From Bordetella holmesii ATCC 51541 (GTDB lineage Bacteria > Pseudomonadota > Gammaproteobacteria > Burkholderiales > Burkholderiaceae_B): a DNA stretch of 64,000 nt. The notes under the pieces are model-generated. The model did not search any database and was not told where the DNA came from. It saw only the letters and a program-made list of their open reading frames with translations. The first letter of the stretch is position 1, and each line of letters opens with the position of its first letter. Below, in pieces: positions 21,450 through 30,895 of this stretch. Both the position numbers and the translations under genes were made by a program. The stretch lies in assembly GCA_000612485.1 (NCBI GenBank), contig CP007494.1:1364001-1428000 (forward strand), read 5' to 3'.

Positions 21450-21501
21450 CAGCGGGGCGCACTGTCCCGCTGCTGCGCGGCCCCTGGCGTCACGGGGCCG
21501 C
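21450..21501. terminator. Paired GC-rich hairpins between convergent ccsA and lysA
   Basis: CAGCGGG (21450-21456) pairs with CCCGCTG (21466-21472), and GCGGCCCC (21477-21484) pairs with GGGGCCGC (21494-21501). Neither has a T-tract. They occupy the convergent gap and may terminate both transcripts with Rho or block 3' decay. Confidence 0.45.
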
Positions 21502-21511
21502 GGCGCGGGAG

Positions 21512-22801
21512 TCAGGGCAGGGTGGATTCGCCCTTGAGCAGGTCTTCGACCGTCTCGCGCTGGCGCACGATGTGATAGTGCTCGCCGTCGACCATGACTT
21601 CGGCAGCGCGGGGGCGCGTGTTGTAGTTGCTGGCCATGACCATGCCATAGGCGCCAGCGGATTCGACCGCCAACACATCGTCCTGCTCAATGGCCAGGTT
21701 ACGTTCCTTGCCCAGCCAGTCGCCGCTTTCGCACACGGGGCCAACCACGTCATAGCACTGCGGCTCGGCCTGGCGCGGCACGACCGCCTGGATGCCATGG
21801 TAGGCCTGATACAGCGTCGGGCGCAGCAGGTCATTCATGGCGGCGTCCACGATGGCGAAATTGCGGGCCTCGTTGTGCTTGAGGAATTGCACGGTGGTCA
21901 GCAGGACGCCGGCGTTGCCCACTAGCGAGCGGCCCGGCTCGAGCACCACATGCAGGTGGCCGTGGCCGCGGGCCTGCAAGCGCTTGAATACCTCGTCGAG
22001 CAAGGTCTTGGGCGAGGGCGGAATTTCATCCGTATAGCGAATACCCAGCCCACCACCCAGATCCAGGTGCTCGATGGTGATGCCGTGACCTCCGATGCGG
22101 TCGATCAGATCTAGCAGTTTGTCCAGTGCATCGAAGTAAGGACTGACATCGGTTAATTGCGAGCCGATATGGCAGTCCACGCCGACGATCTGCAGCCCGG
22201 GCAGGCTGGCTGCCGTTTGATAGGCCTGCAACGCTTCTTCGATGGCGATGCCGAATTTGTTTTCTTTCAGGCCGGTGGAAATATAAGGATGGGTTTGCGC
22301 ATCCACATCCGGATTCACGCGCAGCGACACGCGGGCGATACGGCCTTCGGCCTGAGCCACCTTGGACAGGCGTTGCAGCTCGGCAGTGGACTCGACGTTG
22401 AAGCATTTGACACCAGCGGCCAGCGCGTCGCGCATTTCCCACTCTTGCTTGCCCACGCCGGAGAAAACCACCTTGGCAGGATCGGCGCCGACGGCCAGCA
22501 CACGTTTGAGTTCGCCGCCAGAGACGATGTCAAAGCCCGCGCCCAGGCGGGCGAACTCTTTGAGGACGGCCAGGTTGGAGTTGGCTTTCATGCCATAGCA
22601 CACCAGCACAGGGCGCTCGCCGATGGCCTGACGATAGTTGTCGTAGGCCGCGTGCAAAGCCGCACGCGAGTACACATAAAGCGGCGTGCCCAGCTTGGCA
22701 GCCAGAATGTCCAGCGCGACGCCTTCGGCGTGCAGCACGCCGTGTTTGTAATGGAAATGCGGGTGTCCAGCCAGTTGGGGCTGGGAAGAAGGCGCGGTCA
22801 T
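21512..22801 (-). CDS. lysA: Diaminopimelate decarboxylase
   Basis: Converts meso-diaminopimelate to L-lysine, the last lysine step. 429 residues, an alanine-racemase-type PLP barrel plus a C-terminal beta domain. The PLP lysine lies in CYGMKANSNLAVL (near residue 67). GFDIVSGGELKRVL, HIGSQLTD and the EPGRSLVGNAGVL phosphate loop are present, as is the partner-subunit CESGDWL motif near residue 360. Its ATG overlaps the stop of the small lipoprotein gene, the usual lptM-lysA coupling. Confidence 0.95.
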   Translation of the reverse strand: MTAPSSQPQLAGHPHFHYKHGVLHAEGVALDILAAKLGTPLYVYSRAALHAAYDNYRQAIGERPVLVCYGMKANSNLAVLKEFARLGAGFDIVSGGELKRVLAVGADPAKVVFSGVGKQEWEMRDALAAGVKCFNVESTAELQRLSKVAQAEGRIARVSLRVNPDVDAQTHPYISTGLKENKFGIAIEEALQAYQTAASLPGLQIVGVDCHIGSQLTDVSPYFDALDKLLDLIDRIGGHGITIEHLDLGGGLGIRYTDEIPPSPKTLLDEVFKRLQARGHGHLHVVLEPGRSLVGNAGVLLTTVQFLKHNEARNFAIVDAAMNDLLRPTLYQAYHGIQAVVPRQAEPQCYDVVGPVCESGDWLGKERNLAIEQDDVLAVESAGAYGMVMASNYNTRPRAAEVMVDGEHYHIVRQRETVEDLLKGESTLP

Positions 22802-22989
22802 GGCAGCGTCGGGGAGGGGGGTATGCGAGGCCGGTTATCGGCGTCAGCAGGTTGTTGTTGCGAGCCGGAGCTACCCTTTTGATCCGAGGGTGCCGGCAGG
22901 TACAGGGGGCCCTTGTAGCCGCATGCTGCAATCAGGCCGGTGGCCGAAAGCGTGGCTACAATGCGTAAAACCCTGTGGCTGAAGGCCAT
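22798..22989 (-). CDS. lptM: Small LptM/YifL-type lipoprotein
   Basis: A 63-residue lipoprotein. The signal peptide has the lipobox LIAAC with the lipidated Cys at residue 23, directly followed by GYKGPLYLP, the signature of the LptM family that assists LptD maturation in E. coli. The proline-rich tail is typical. ATG 22989 is separated from divergent cyaY by only 40 bases. It overlaps lysA by four bases. Confidence 0.85.
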   Translation of the reverse strand: MAFSHRVLRIVATLSATGLIAACGYKGPLYLPAPSDQKGSSGSQQQPADADNRPRIPPSPTLP

Positions 22990-23029
22990 GTGGGACACTG
23001 GTAACTCCGTAATCGTTGCAGGTTGGATT

Positions 23030-23359
23030 ATGACCGAAACCGAATTTCTTGCGTTGACTGAGCAGGTACTGGACCGCCTCGAGAGCCAGGCCGATGACTG
23101 GATGTCCATGCACGATGTGGACATCGAGGCCAATCGCAGCGGCAATGTCCTGACCCTGATTTTCGAGGATGATATCCACGTCGTCATCAACAGCCAGGCC
23201 GCCATGCAGGAGTTGTGGGTCGCGGCCCGCAGCGGCGGATTCCATTATCGCTTTGACGGGCAGCAATGGAACGACACGCGGGGCGGGCCCCATCTGGCCG
23301 ACGCGTTGTCGCAGATCTGTACCGCTGCGGCTGGTGTGCCGCTGAGCGTGCGCGTGTAA
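23030..23359 (+). CDS. cyaY: Frataxin-like iron donor CyaY
   Basis: Bacterial frataxin, 109 residues, an iron-binding regulator of IscS-based iron-sulphur cluster assembly. The N-terminal helix holds the acidic ridge, and the beta-sheet core (VLTLIFEDDIHVVINSQAAMQELWVAARSGGFHY) with its conserved tryptophans is clear. ATG 23030 gives MTETEFL. A TACAAT-like -10 lies inside the divergent lipoprotein gene, the only room for its promoter. Confidence 0.92.
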   Translation: MTETEFLALTEQVLDRLESQADDWMSMHDVDIEANRSGNVLTLIFEDDIHVVINSQAAMQELWVAARSGGFHYRFDGQQWNDTRGGPHLADALSQICTAAAGVPLSVRV

Positions 23360-23406
23360 ATGCACGCGAGGCCGGGTCGCTCCCGCAGGAGCCCCGGCCA
23401 CATGCT

Positions 23407-25854
23407 TCAGAACTGGATGTTTTGCGACCAGGGCTTTTGCGAGTTGGTGCCAAAGCCCGGAGCGGTCCGCACATTCTGGTTGTCGCCCAGCCCATTGAGG
23501 AAGTCGCCCAGCGCATCCTCACCCGGTTGCGTCAGTCCCAGGCGGGCCACCGCCTGCCCGGGCGGGAATTCCGCAAAGTAGAAATCGCCGTTTTCAGCCA
23601 GCAGGCCATCGGGCTTGGGCCGTTGCTTGCCTTCAGGTGTGCCTTTGAGGGCTTCCTGCATGTAATCGAGCCAGATCGGCATGGCTACCCCGCCGCCGGT
23701 TTCGCGCGAACCCAGGGACTTGGGTTGGTCAAAGCCCAGCCAGGCCGTGGCCACCAGATTGGGCGTATAGCCGGAGAACCAGGCGTCGACGGATTCGTTG
23801 GTGGTGCCGGTCTTGCCCGCCAGATCGTTGCGCTTGAGGGTGGCACGAGCACGCGCGGCAGTGCCACTGGTCGCCACGCCGCGCAGCATGTCGTCCATCA
23901 CCCAGGCCGTGCGAGGATCGATGGCGCGTGCGGCTTCGTCGCCGGCGATGACAGGACGGGCTTGCATGAGCACTTTGCCGCTGCTGTCGGTGACCTGATT
24001 GATCAGATAGGGTGTTACGCGATAGCCGCCATTGGCGAAGACGGAATAGGCCCCGGCCAGTTGCAGCGGTGTGACCGACCCAGCGCCCAGTGCCAGGGGC
24101 AAGACGGCGGGTTGACGCGCTTTGTCAAAGCCAAAACGTGTCAGATAGTCCTGGGCGTACTGAGGCCCGATGGCCTGCAGTATGCGAATGGACACCATGT
24201 TTTTGGACTTGTAGAGGCCCTGACGCATGGTCAGCATGGGCTCGTACTGATTGCCGTAGTTCTTGGGATGCCAGGCTTTCGAGCCGGTCTGGGCTGCCGA
24301 GAGTTCAAAAGGCTGATCGGAAATCTGCGTGCCCGGGGTCAGGCCGCGCTCCAGCGAGGCGGCGTAGATGAAGGGCTTGATATTTGAGCCGGGTTGGCGC
24401 CAGGCCTGGGTGACGCGGTTGAAGTTGCCGCGATAGAAATCAAAGCCGCCAACCATGGCGCGGATCGCACCATCCTGAGGGGACAGCGCGACGAAGGCCG
24501 CCTGCACGGCGGGCATGTTGATGACTTCCCAATTGCCGTCATCGCCATACTTGTGGATGTAGACCACGGAGCCGCGTTGCAAGCGCTGCTCGGGTTTGGC
24601 CTTGTCGTTCAATGCGCGAGCGACCACGCCGAGGGCTTTCTTGTCGGTAATGGAGATGATCTCGCGCGAACTGCGCGCCAGCTTGATTTCGTTGGGCGAG
24701 GCGGAAAGCACCACCGCCGTCATCAGGTCGCCGCTGTCGGAGTATTTGTCGAATACGCCATCGAGGAAGTCGTCCAGCGCTTGCGCGTCTTTCTCGACTC
24801 CCGCCGGCAGCTCGAGCTGATCCTCCGGGCCGGGATAAGGCGCGCGCCGGGTGTATTCCAGCACACCTTCGCGCACGGCGCGGTAGGCCGCTTCCTGGTC
24901 CTTGGACGAGACGGTTGTATAGACGTTGATGCCGCGCGAATACGCGTCGTCCTGGTAGACGCCGTAGACCAATTGGCGCGCCAGCTCGGCCACGTATTCG
25001 CCATGCACGGCATAGCCGCCGGCCGGGGTGCCTTCGGCCGATTTCATGATGATGGGTTGCGCCAGCGCGGCCTTGTATTCGGGCTCGGTGAGATAACCCA
25101 GCGAATACATGCGGCCCAGGACATAGCGCTGACGCAGCTCGGCGCGCGGGCGATTGGAAATCGGGTTGAAGCGTGACGGTGCCTTGGGAATGCCCGCCAG
25201 CATGGCGGCTTCGGCGGGCGTGACCTGCGACAGCGGTTTACCAAAATAGGTGCGCGAGGCGGCGGCAAAACCGTAGGCACGATGACCCAGATAAATCTGG
25301 TTCATGTAGAGCTCGAGAATCTGGTCCTTGGTGAGTTCGGACTCGATCTTGAAGGTGAGCAGCAGCTCATAGAACTTGCGTGAATAGGTCTTTTCGGACG
25401 ACAGATAAAAATTGCGCGCGACCTGCATGGTGATGGTGCTGGCGCCCTGCGTCTTGGACATATTGATGAGATTGGTCAGCCCGGCGCGCACCACGCCGGT
25501 CCAGTCGATCCCGCCATGCTGATAGAAACGGTCGTCTTCGGCGGCCAGCACGGCCGACTTCATGACATCCGGGATCTCGTTGAAACGCAGCACATTGCGG
25601 CGTTCTTCGCCGAACTCTCCGATCATCACCTTGTCGGCCGTGTAGACGCGTAAAGGTACGCGAGGACGGTAGTCGGTCATCGCGTGCAGATCGGGCAGAT
25701 TGGGCCAGGCCAGCGCTAGCGCCATGCCGCCCAATACCAGGCCACACAGGGCCAGACCGCCAAAAAATATGCCGGTCTTGATCAGAAATCGCAAAAACAT
25801 CGAGCCGCCGGGGGCGGGCTGATCCTGCTTGGAAGAATTCGGACGCTTGCTCAT
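23407..25854 (-). CDS. mrcA: Penicillin-binding protein 1A (bifunctional peptidoglycan synthase)
   Basis: A class A PBP that polymerises lipid II and cross-links peptidoglycan. 815 residues. A cytoplasmic tail and one membrane anchor (about 20-45) precede the glycosyltransferase domain with AVLAAEDDRFYQHGGIDW, GASTITMQVARN and KILELYLN-type motifs. The transpeptidase domain contains the SNIK catalytic motif in QPGSNIKPF, SKN in the S-x-N position and KTGTT. Start ATG 25854 (MSKRPNSSK) is chosen over longer open sequence without homology. Divergent from aroK. Confidence 0.95.
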   Translation of the reverse strand: MSKRPNSSKQDQPAPGGSMFLRFLIKTGIFFGGLALCGLVLGGMALALAWPNLPDLHAMTDYRPRVPLRVYTADKVMIGEFGEERRNVLRFNEIPDVMKSAVLAAEDDRFYQHGGIDWTGVVRAGLTNLINMSKTQGASTITMQVARNFYLSSEKTYSRKFYELLLTFKIESELTKDQILELYMNQIYLGHRAYGFAAASRTYFGKPLSQVTPAEAAMLAGIPKAPSRFNPISNRPRAELRQRYVLGRMYSLGYLTEPEYKAALAQPIIMKSAEGTPAGGYAVHGEYVAELARQLVYGVYQDDAYSRGINVYTTVSSKDQEAAYRAVREGVLEYTRRAPYPGPEDQLELPAGVEKDAQALDDFLDGVFDKYSDSGDLMTAVVLSASPNEIKLARSSREIISITDKKALGVVARALNDKAKPEQRLQRGSVVYIHKYGDDGNWEVINMPAVQAAFVALSPQDGAIRAMVGGFDFYRGNFNRVTQAWRQPGSNIKPFIYAASLERGLTPGTQISDQPFELSAAQTGSKAWHPKNYGNQYEPMLTMRQGLYKSKNMVSIRILQAIGPQYAQDYLTRFGFDKARQPAVLPLALGAGSVTPLQLAGAYSVFANGGYRVTPYLINQVTDSSGKVLMQARPVIAGDEAARAIDPRTAWVMDDMLRGVATSGTAARARATLKRNDLAGKTGTTNESVDAWFSGYTPNLVATAWLGFDQPKSLGSRETGGGVAMPIWLDYMQEALKGTPEGKQRPKPDGLLAENGDFYFAEFPPGQAVARLGLTQPGEDALGDFLNGLGDNQNVRTAPGFGTNSQKPWSQNIQF

Positions 25855-25967
25855 CGCGGCGATTTTACGGTGATCTCTGTATGCCTTCCGAGGTGAGTCC
25901 GGAGGCGGTGTAACAAAATAAATCTTTGTGGTAAGCGGGCAACTTGCAGCAATGGGATAATGCCGCC

Positions 25968-26603
25968 ATGAATCTTTCCGCTGACCTGTGCGCCGGCCCC
26001 GACGAGGAGCCGCCTGATCCATCGGCTGCCCCGGAGGCAGCTGCCGGCGAATGCATTGAACCCCTGGCGCAATTGCCGCACGATCTGCCGATTTTTCTGG
26101 TCGGCATGATGGGTGCAGGCAAGACTACCATCGGGCGCGGCCTTGCCCGGGCGCTTGGGCGCGAGTTTATCGATCTGGATCATGAGCTGGAAGCGCGTTG
26201 CGGTGTGCGCGTGCCCGTTATTTTCGAGATAGAGGGCGAGGCCGGTTTTCGCAAGCGTGAATCCTCCGCACTGCAAGAGTGTACTCAACGCCGCGCGATA
26301 ATTCTCGCTACGGGCGGCGGCGCCGTGCTGGCCGAGGATAATCGTCGTCTTCTGCGCCAACGCGGCATTGTCATGTATCTGCGCGCCAGTGTCGACGAGC
26401 TCTATCGCCGGACCTGCCGTGATCGCAACCGCCCGTTGCTGGCGACTGCGGATCCGCGTGGCACGTTGCGCGATCTGATGATCAGGCGCGAGCCCCTGTA
26501 TACCGAAGTGGCCGATCTGGTGATAGAGACGGGCTCCACGCCTATCGCTTCCCTGGTCAAGGCCATCCTGCCCAAGCTGCAAGCGTACGAGAAAAAACTA
26601 TGA
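25968..26603 (+). CDS. aroK: Shikimate kinase
   Basis: Phosphorylates shikimate in aromatic amino acid synthesis. 211 residues, longer than the about 175 typical because of an acidic N-terminal extension of about 40 residues. Walker A GMMGAGKTTIGRGLA is near residue 46, followed by the shikimate-binding FIDLDHELE and FRKRES segments, the GGGAV loop, and the RNRPLL lid. Stop overlaps the aroB start (ATGA). Confidence 0.95.
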   Translation: MNLSADLCAGPDEEPPDPSAAPEAAAGECIEPLAQLPHDLPIFLVGMMGAGKTTIGRGLARALGREFIDLDHELEARCGVRVPVIFEIEGEAGFRKRESSALQECTQRRAIILATGGGAVLAEDNRRLLRQRGIVMYLRASVDELYRRTCRDRNRPLLATADPRGTLRDLMIRREPLYTEVADLVIETGSTPIASLVKAILPKLQAYEKKL

Positions 26604-27682
26604 ATGTTGTCGAGGTCGATACCCCGGGCGGGCGCTACCCTATCCGCATTGCTGCGGGCCGTCTGGACCGTCTGGATGAAAGCATTCCCGCCGACGCCAC
26701 GGCGATTGCCATCGTCACTAATCCGACCGTGGCCGCGCTGTACGGAGAACGGGCCGAAGCCGCGCTGGCGCGTAGCGGCTGCAAGGTGTTGCGCATTGAA
26801 CTGCCCGACGGCGAGGTCCACAAAGACTGGCAGACGCTGAATCTGATTTTTGACGCCATGCTCGAGCACCGCTTGGACAGGCGTGCTGTCCTGGTGGCGC
26901 TGGGCGGTGGGGTGATCGGCGACATGACCGGTTTTGCCGCGGCGGTCTACATGCGGGGGGTGCGTTTCGTGCAAGTGCCCACCACGCTCCTGGCGCAGGT
27001 CGACTCGTCCGTGGGTGGCAAGACGGCGGTCAACCACCCCCTGGGCAAGAACATGATCGGTGCCTTCTACCAGCCCGTGGCCGTCGAAATCGATACTGAT
27101 GTCCTGGCCACGTTGCCGGCGCGCGAGGTCTCCGCCGGGCTGGCCGAAGTGATCAAGTACGGACTGATACTGGACGCGGAGTTCTGGCGGTGGTGCGAGA
27201 CGCATGTCGAAGACTTGCGCGCCTTGCAGCCCGAAGCGCTGGCCTATGCCATTCGCCGTTCCTGCGAGCTCAAGGCGCAGGTCGTGGGTAAGGACGAAAG
27301 AGAGTCGGGCTTGCGCGCGATTCTTAATCTGGGCCACACCTTTGGCCATGCGATCGAGTCCGGGCTGGGCTATGGGCAATGGCTGCATGGCGAGGCCGTG
27401 GGTTGCGGCATGGTGCAGGCCGCGGAACTGTCCGCGCAGGTCGAGGGGTTTGCGGCCGATGATGTGCGGCGCGTGCGGGCGCTGGTGCAGGCCATTGGCT
27501 GTCCGGTGGCTGCTCCCGATCTGGGTTTCGAGCGCTGGATTTCGCTCATGATGGTGGACAAAAAATCCGAGGCCGGCGAAATACGCTTTGTGCTGATGCC
27601 CCATATTGGTCAGGCGGGTATGCGGACCGCGCCTGAAGCGGCTATCCGCACGGCGCTGGATAGAACGGTTCAGACCGCCTAA
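26600..27682 (+). CDS. aroB: 3-Dehydroquinate synthase
   Basis: Cyclises DAHP to 3-dehydroquinate using NAD+ and a divalent metal. 360 residues. [45 protein letters not shown] and the metal ligands in [19 protein letters not shown] and WLHGEAV are all visible. Co-transcribed with aroK; dgt follows closely, the usual aroK-aroB-dgt arrangement of beta-proteobacteria. Confidence 0.96.
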   Translation: MNVVEVDTPGGRYPIRIAAGRLDRLDESIPADATAIAIVTNPTVAALYGERAEAALARSGCKVLRIELPDGEVHKDWQTLNLIFDAMLEHRLDRRAVLVALGGGVIGDMTGFAAAVYMRGVRFVQVPTTLLAQVDSSVGGKTAVNHPLGKNMIGAFYQPVAVEIDTDVLATLPAREVSAGLAEVIKYGLILDAEFWRWCETHVEDLRALQPEALAYAIRRSCELKAQVVGKDERESGLRAILNLGHTFGHAIESGLGYGQWLHGEAVGCGMVQAAELSAQVEGFAADDVRRVRALVQAIGCPVAAPDLGFERWISLMMVDKKSEAGEIRFVLMPHIGQAGMRTAPEAAIRTALDRTVQTA

Positions 27683-27713
27683 ACGTAACGTCAGGGACAG
27701 GACGGCAGTGCAA

Positions 27714-28841
27714 ATGAGTGAATTGGCTTCTTACGCATCTGATCCGGCCCTGACGCGCGGCAGGCAGCACCATGAGCCGGCCGCACAGAACCGCAGCGAA
27801 TTCCAGCGCGACCGCGACCGCATCATCCATTGCAATGCCTTCCGCCGCCTGGAGTACAAGACGCAGGTCTTCGTCAATCATGAGGGCGATCTGTTTCGCA
27901 CCCGGCTCACGCACAGCCTGGAGGTCGCGCAGATCGCTCGCACCCTGGCGCGCAGCCTGCGGGTGTCGGAAGATCTCACCGAGGCGATTTCTCTGGCCCA
28001 TGATCTGGGCCATACTCCGTTTGGTCACGCCGGGCAGGATGAACTCAATGCCTGCATGCGCGAACTGGCGCCGCAGGCCGGCGGCTTTGAGCACAACCTG
28101 CAAAGTCTGCGCGTCGTCGATGAACTCGAGGAGCGCTACGCCGACTTCAATGGGCTGAATCTGTGCTTCGAGACGCGTGAAGGCATTCTGAAACATTGTT
28201 CGGTAGCGCATGCGCGCCAATTGGGGGCGGTGGGCCAGCGCTTTCTGACGCGCACGCAGCCTTCGCTGGAAGCACAACTGGCCAATCTGGCCGATGAGAT
28301 CGCCTACAACAATCATGACATCGATGACGGGCTGCGTTCCGGTCTGCTGACGCTGGAGCAGATGGGTGAAGTGGATTTCTTTGCCCGCCACTATGCCCAG
28401 GTGCGCGACCGCTACCCCGGTCTGGCACCGCGGCGCGCCACGGCCGAGACGATCCGCCGCATGATCAACACCCTCATCATGGACCTGACCGCCACGTCGC
28501 TGGCGCGCATTCGGGATGTCGCACCAGCCACCGCTGACGACGTGCGCGCTGCGGCCCCGCTGGCAGGATTTTCAGATCCTCTGCGCCGCGAGGCCGATGC
28601 ACTGAAGAAGTTCTTGTTCGACAACCTGTACCGTCACTATAAAGTGGTGCGCATGACGTCCAAGGCCCGCCGCATCGTGCGGGAGCTGTTCGAGGCGTTT
28701 CTGGGCGACCCGCGGCTACTGCCGCCGGATTATCGGCGCGAGAACGAGCGCGAACAGGCACGAACTATTGCCGACTATATCGCTGGCATGACGGATCGTT
28801 ACGCCATCAGCGAACATAGGCGGATATTCGATATGAGTTAA
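27714..28841 (+). CDS. dgt: dGTP triphosphohydrolase-like protein (HD superfamily)
   Basis: A 375-residue HD-domain protein of the deoxyguanosinetriphosphate triphosphohydrolase-like family, which cleaves dNTPs to nucleoside and tripolyphosphate and affects dNTP pools. [20 protein letters not shown] precedes the metal-binding His in [15 protein letters not shown] and the HD pair in [20 protein letters not shown]-type sequence ([12 protein letters not shown]) supplies the last metal ligand. ATG 27714 follows a weak purine stretch; GTG 27708 is an in-frame alternative. Confidence 0.9.
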   Translation: MSELASYASDPALTRGRQHHEPAAQNRSEFQRDRDRIIHCNAFRRLEYKTQVFVNHEGDLFRTRLTHSLEVAQIARTLARSLRVSEDLTEAISLAHDLGHTPFGHAGQDELNACMRELAPQAGGFEHNLQSLRVVDELEERYADFNGLNLCFETREGILKHCSVAHARQLGAVGQRFLTRTQPSLEAQLANLADEIAYNNHDIDDGLRSGLLTLEQMGEVDFFARHYAQVRDRYPGLAPRRATAETIRRMINTLIMDLTATSLARIRDVAPATADDVRAAAPLAGFSDPLRREADALKKFLFDNLYRHYKVVRMTSKARRIVRELFEAFLGDPRLLPPDYRRENEREQARTIADYIAGMTDRYAISEHRRIFDMS

Positions 28842-28920
28842 GGGTTTTTTCCCCCAATTGGGGGATGCGGCCAGGGTGGCAGCCCCTCTAGTATGGCGGT
28901 GCACATTCGCCGTGCTTTTC

Positions 28921-28977
28921 CCGCCCATTGTGATGCGATTCGGGGCAACCGTCGCATCAGAGTTGGCGGGTTTTTTC
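28921..28977 (+). terminator. Terminator downstream of dgt
   Basis: An outer stem CCCGCC (28921-28926) with GGCGGG (28966-28971) encloses an inner stem GATGCGA (28933-28939) with TCGCATC (28953-28959), followed by six T (28972-28977). A short palindrome of five C, AATT and five G sits just after the dgt stop. Confidence 0.75.
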
Positions 28978-28998
28978 TTGCGCGGCTGCAATGGCTGC

Positions 28999-30078
28999 CT
29001 AGTGCGCCGGCATGGGGCTTTGCAGTGCGCTGACCAGGCGCATCAGGCCTGCCTGACGTTGTGTACCTGTTTTTTGCAACACGGCCTTGCTTTGGGTGCG
29101 GACGGTTTCGACGGAAAGGCCCAGTTGCTGCGCGGCCTGTGACAAGGTGGCGCCGGCCATCAGGACTTCGAGCAGACGGGATTCGGCCGCACTCAGGCCA
29201 AAGAGGGACTTGAGCATGCTGCGGGCTGGTGGCGAAGGATTGAGGTGCGTGTGGACCATCACCAATGCCAGGCCGGGACCTTGAACGTCACTGTTGCGAT
29301 ACGCCTGTGGAGCTGGCAAGGCGACGATATGGCCGCCGCCGGGCAGGCGCATGCCTTCGGCCACCGCCGGTCCGATGCTGCCGGTTGCCGCAGCCAGGAC
29401 GCGCGACCATTGCGCGGTGTGTTCGAGTTGCTTGCCGTGGCGCGAATACCAAGCTTCGCCAGCCAGATTGGCCATCAAGAGGCGGCCAGACGGAGCGATG
29501 AAGAGCAGGGGCGTGCCAAAGGTGTCCAGCGCCGCCTCGCCCAGGCTGGCACGACGCTCCAGCTCGCGCAGGCGCAAACGCAGCTGCAAGGCTTTTTGCA
29601 GATGCGGCACCAGACGTCCCAGGGCGTTTGCATGCTGGTGCTCGAAATGCGTGTGGCCCGGGCTGCGCTGAAACGCCACCGTCCATTCGATATCAGGGGT
29701 GCGTACCGCCTGGGTGAGCATCAGTGACCCGATGTCGTGGCGATACAGGAAATCGTTGTAGAACTCCGAGCGGCGTATTCCGCCGGGGCCGAACGCCTCG
29801 TCGTCGCGCAGGCAGCCGCCGGTGGGTACGTTGCGCGCCGCCTCCATGAAGCTGTCCATCTGGTAGTAATGGCGTTCGTATTCGTCAAGCGCGGCGGCCG
29901 ACAGCCCGGCGTTGTCGATCACCAGGATGGATTCGGTGTCGACGTTGCGTGCCAGCACGGTGCAACGGTCGGTGCCCACGGCACGGGCGGCCAGGATCAG
30001 AGCCTGACGCCATTGGTCCGTATCGGTAATCCCAGCGTACAGGGCGCTGGCGATGCGTAATTCGTGGTCCGCGTCCAT
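28999..30078 (-). CDS. LuxR-family transcriptional regulator
   Basis: A 359-residue regulator with a C-terminal LuxR-type helix-turn-helix: FGLSAAESRLLEVLMAGATLSQAAQQLGLSVETVRTQSKAVLQKTGTQRQAGL. The first about 280 residues resemble the ligand/PAS-like sensory part of orphan LuxR regulators found in beta-proteobacteria; there is no receiver phosphorylation site and no clear acyl-homoserine-lactone pocket motif. Target genes are unknown. It stands alone, convergent with dgt. Confidence 0.85.
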   Translation of the reverse strand: MDADHELRIASALYAGITDTDQWRQALILAARAVGTDRCTVLARNVDTESILVIDNAGLSAAALDEYERHYYQMDSFMEAARNVPTGGCLRDDEAFGPGGIRRSEFYNDFLYRHDIGSLMLTQAVRTPDIEWTVAFQRSPGHTHFEHQHANALGRLVPHLQKALQLRLRLRELERRASLGEAALDTFGTPLLFIAPSGRLLMANLAGEAWYSRHGKQLEHTAQWSRVLAAATGSIGPAVAEGMRLPGGGHIVALPAPQAYRNSDVQGPGLALVMVHTHLNPSPPARSMLKSLFGLSAAESRLLEVLMAGATLSQAAQQLGLSVETVRTQSKAVLQKTGTQRQAGLMRLVSALQSPMPAH

Positions 30079-30193
30079 GATGCTGCTTGGGTAATGAGCC
30101 TAGAGGCCGTTTTGGCAACCTCTTTATTCCTGCTCACCATACCCGATTTCAGTTCCAGATGTAACTGGGTTTGTGCTTAGGGCATGACCGCGC

Positions 30194-30853
30194 TCAACGC
30201 TGTTGGCGATAGGGTTCGTCTTCGGGCACGAACGTCGCTTCGGCCAGCGCATCGCGCGTCCATTCGCGCATGGCGGGCAGGGCCTGCACGGCATCCATGT
30301 AGGCGCGCACCGGACCGGCGGCTGGCACCCCGTAGGTCGTGAAACGGGAGACCACGGGGGCGTAGAACGCATCGGCGATGCTGAAGCGGCCAAACAGGAA
30401 GGGGCCGCCATGGCCATACTCGGCCAGGGTGTCCTGCCAGATGGCCTGCACGCGCGAGATATCTTGCTGGGCCGGGCCGATGTCGATGCCCGGCAGGCGG
30501 GCTTCGATGTTCATGGGCAGCAGCCGGCGCAGTTCGCCAAAGCCGCTGTGCATCTGAGCGGCCAGGGCTCGCGCTCTGGCGCGGGCGCGTACCGGAGCAG
30601 GCCACAGATGCAGCTCCGGATGGCGCTCGGCGGCGTACTCGCAGATGGCCAGAGAATCCCAGATGGCGAAGTCACCATCGAGCAGCACCGGAACCAGGCC
30701 GGCAGGCGTGACGCCCCCCAGGCGTTGATCGAAGGCTTCCGTGAAAAGCCCCAGTTTCTGTTCGCGGAAAGGCACGCCGGCCGCGCGCAACGCCAGCCAG
30801 GCGCGCAGCGACCACGATGAGTAGTTTTTATTGCCTATCAGCAAGGTGTACAT
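30194..30853 (-). CDS. Glutathione S-transferase family protein
   Basis: A 219-residue GST. The N-terminal thioredoxin-like domain has the likely activating Ser in NYSSWSLRAWLALRAAGVPF, the cis-proline in GLVPVL and the gamma-glutamyl-binding DSLAICEY. The helical C-terminal domain has the conserved FSIADAFYAPVV N-capping segment. Substrate not predictable. Confidence 0.88.
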   Translation of the reverse strand: MYTLLIGNKNYSSWSLRAWLALRAAGVPFREQKLGLFTEAFDQRLGGVTPAGLVPVLLDGDFAIWDSLAICEYAAERHPELHLWPAPVRARARARALAAQMHSGFGELRRLLPMNIEARLPGIDIGPAQQDISRVQAIWQDTLAEYGHGGPFLFGRFSIADAFYAPVVSRFTTYGVPAAGPVRAYMDAVQALPAMREWTRDALAEATFVPEDEPYRQQR

Positions 30854-30895
30854 GGGGATGTCGGTCTCGGCTTGCCGTCAGGCGCTGCAGGCAGT

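Noticed and set aside
28852..28865. The palindrome of five C, AATT and five G after dgt as an operator
   Set aside because: It lies just behind the stop and before a terminator, so it is better explained as part of transcript-end structure; no second copy was noticed.
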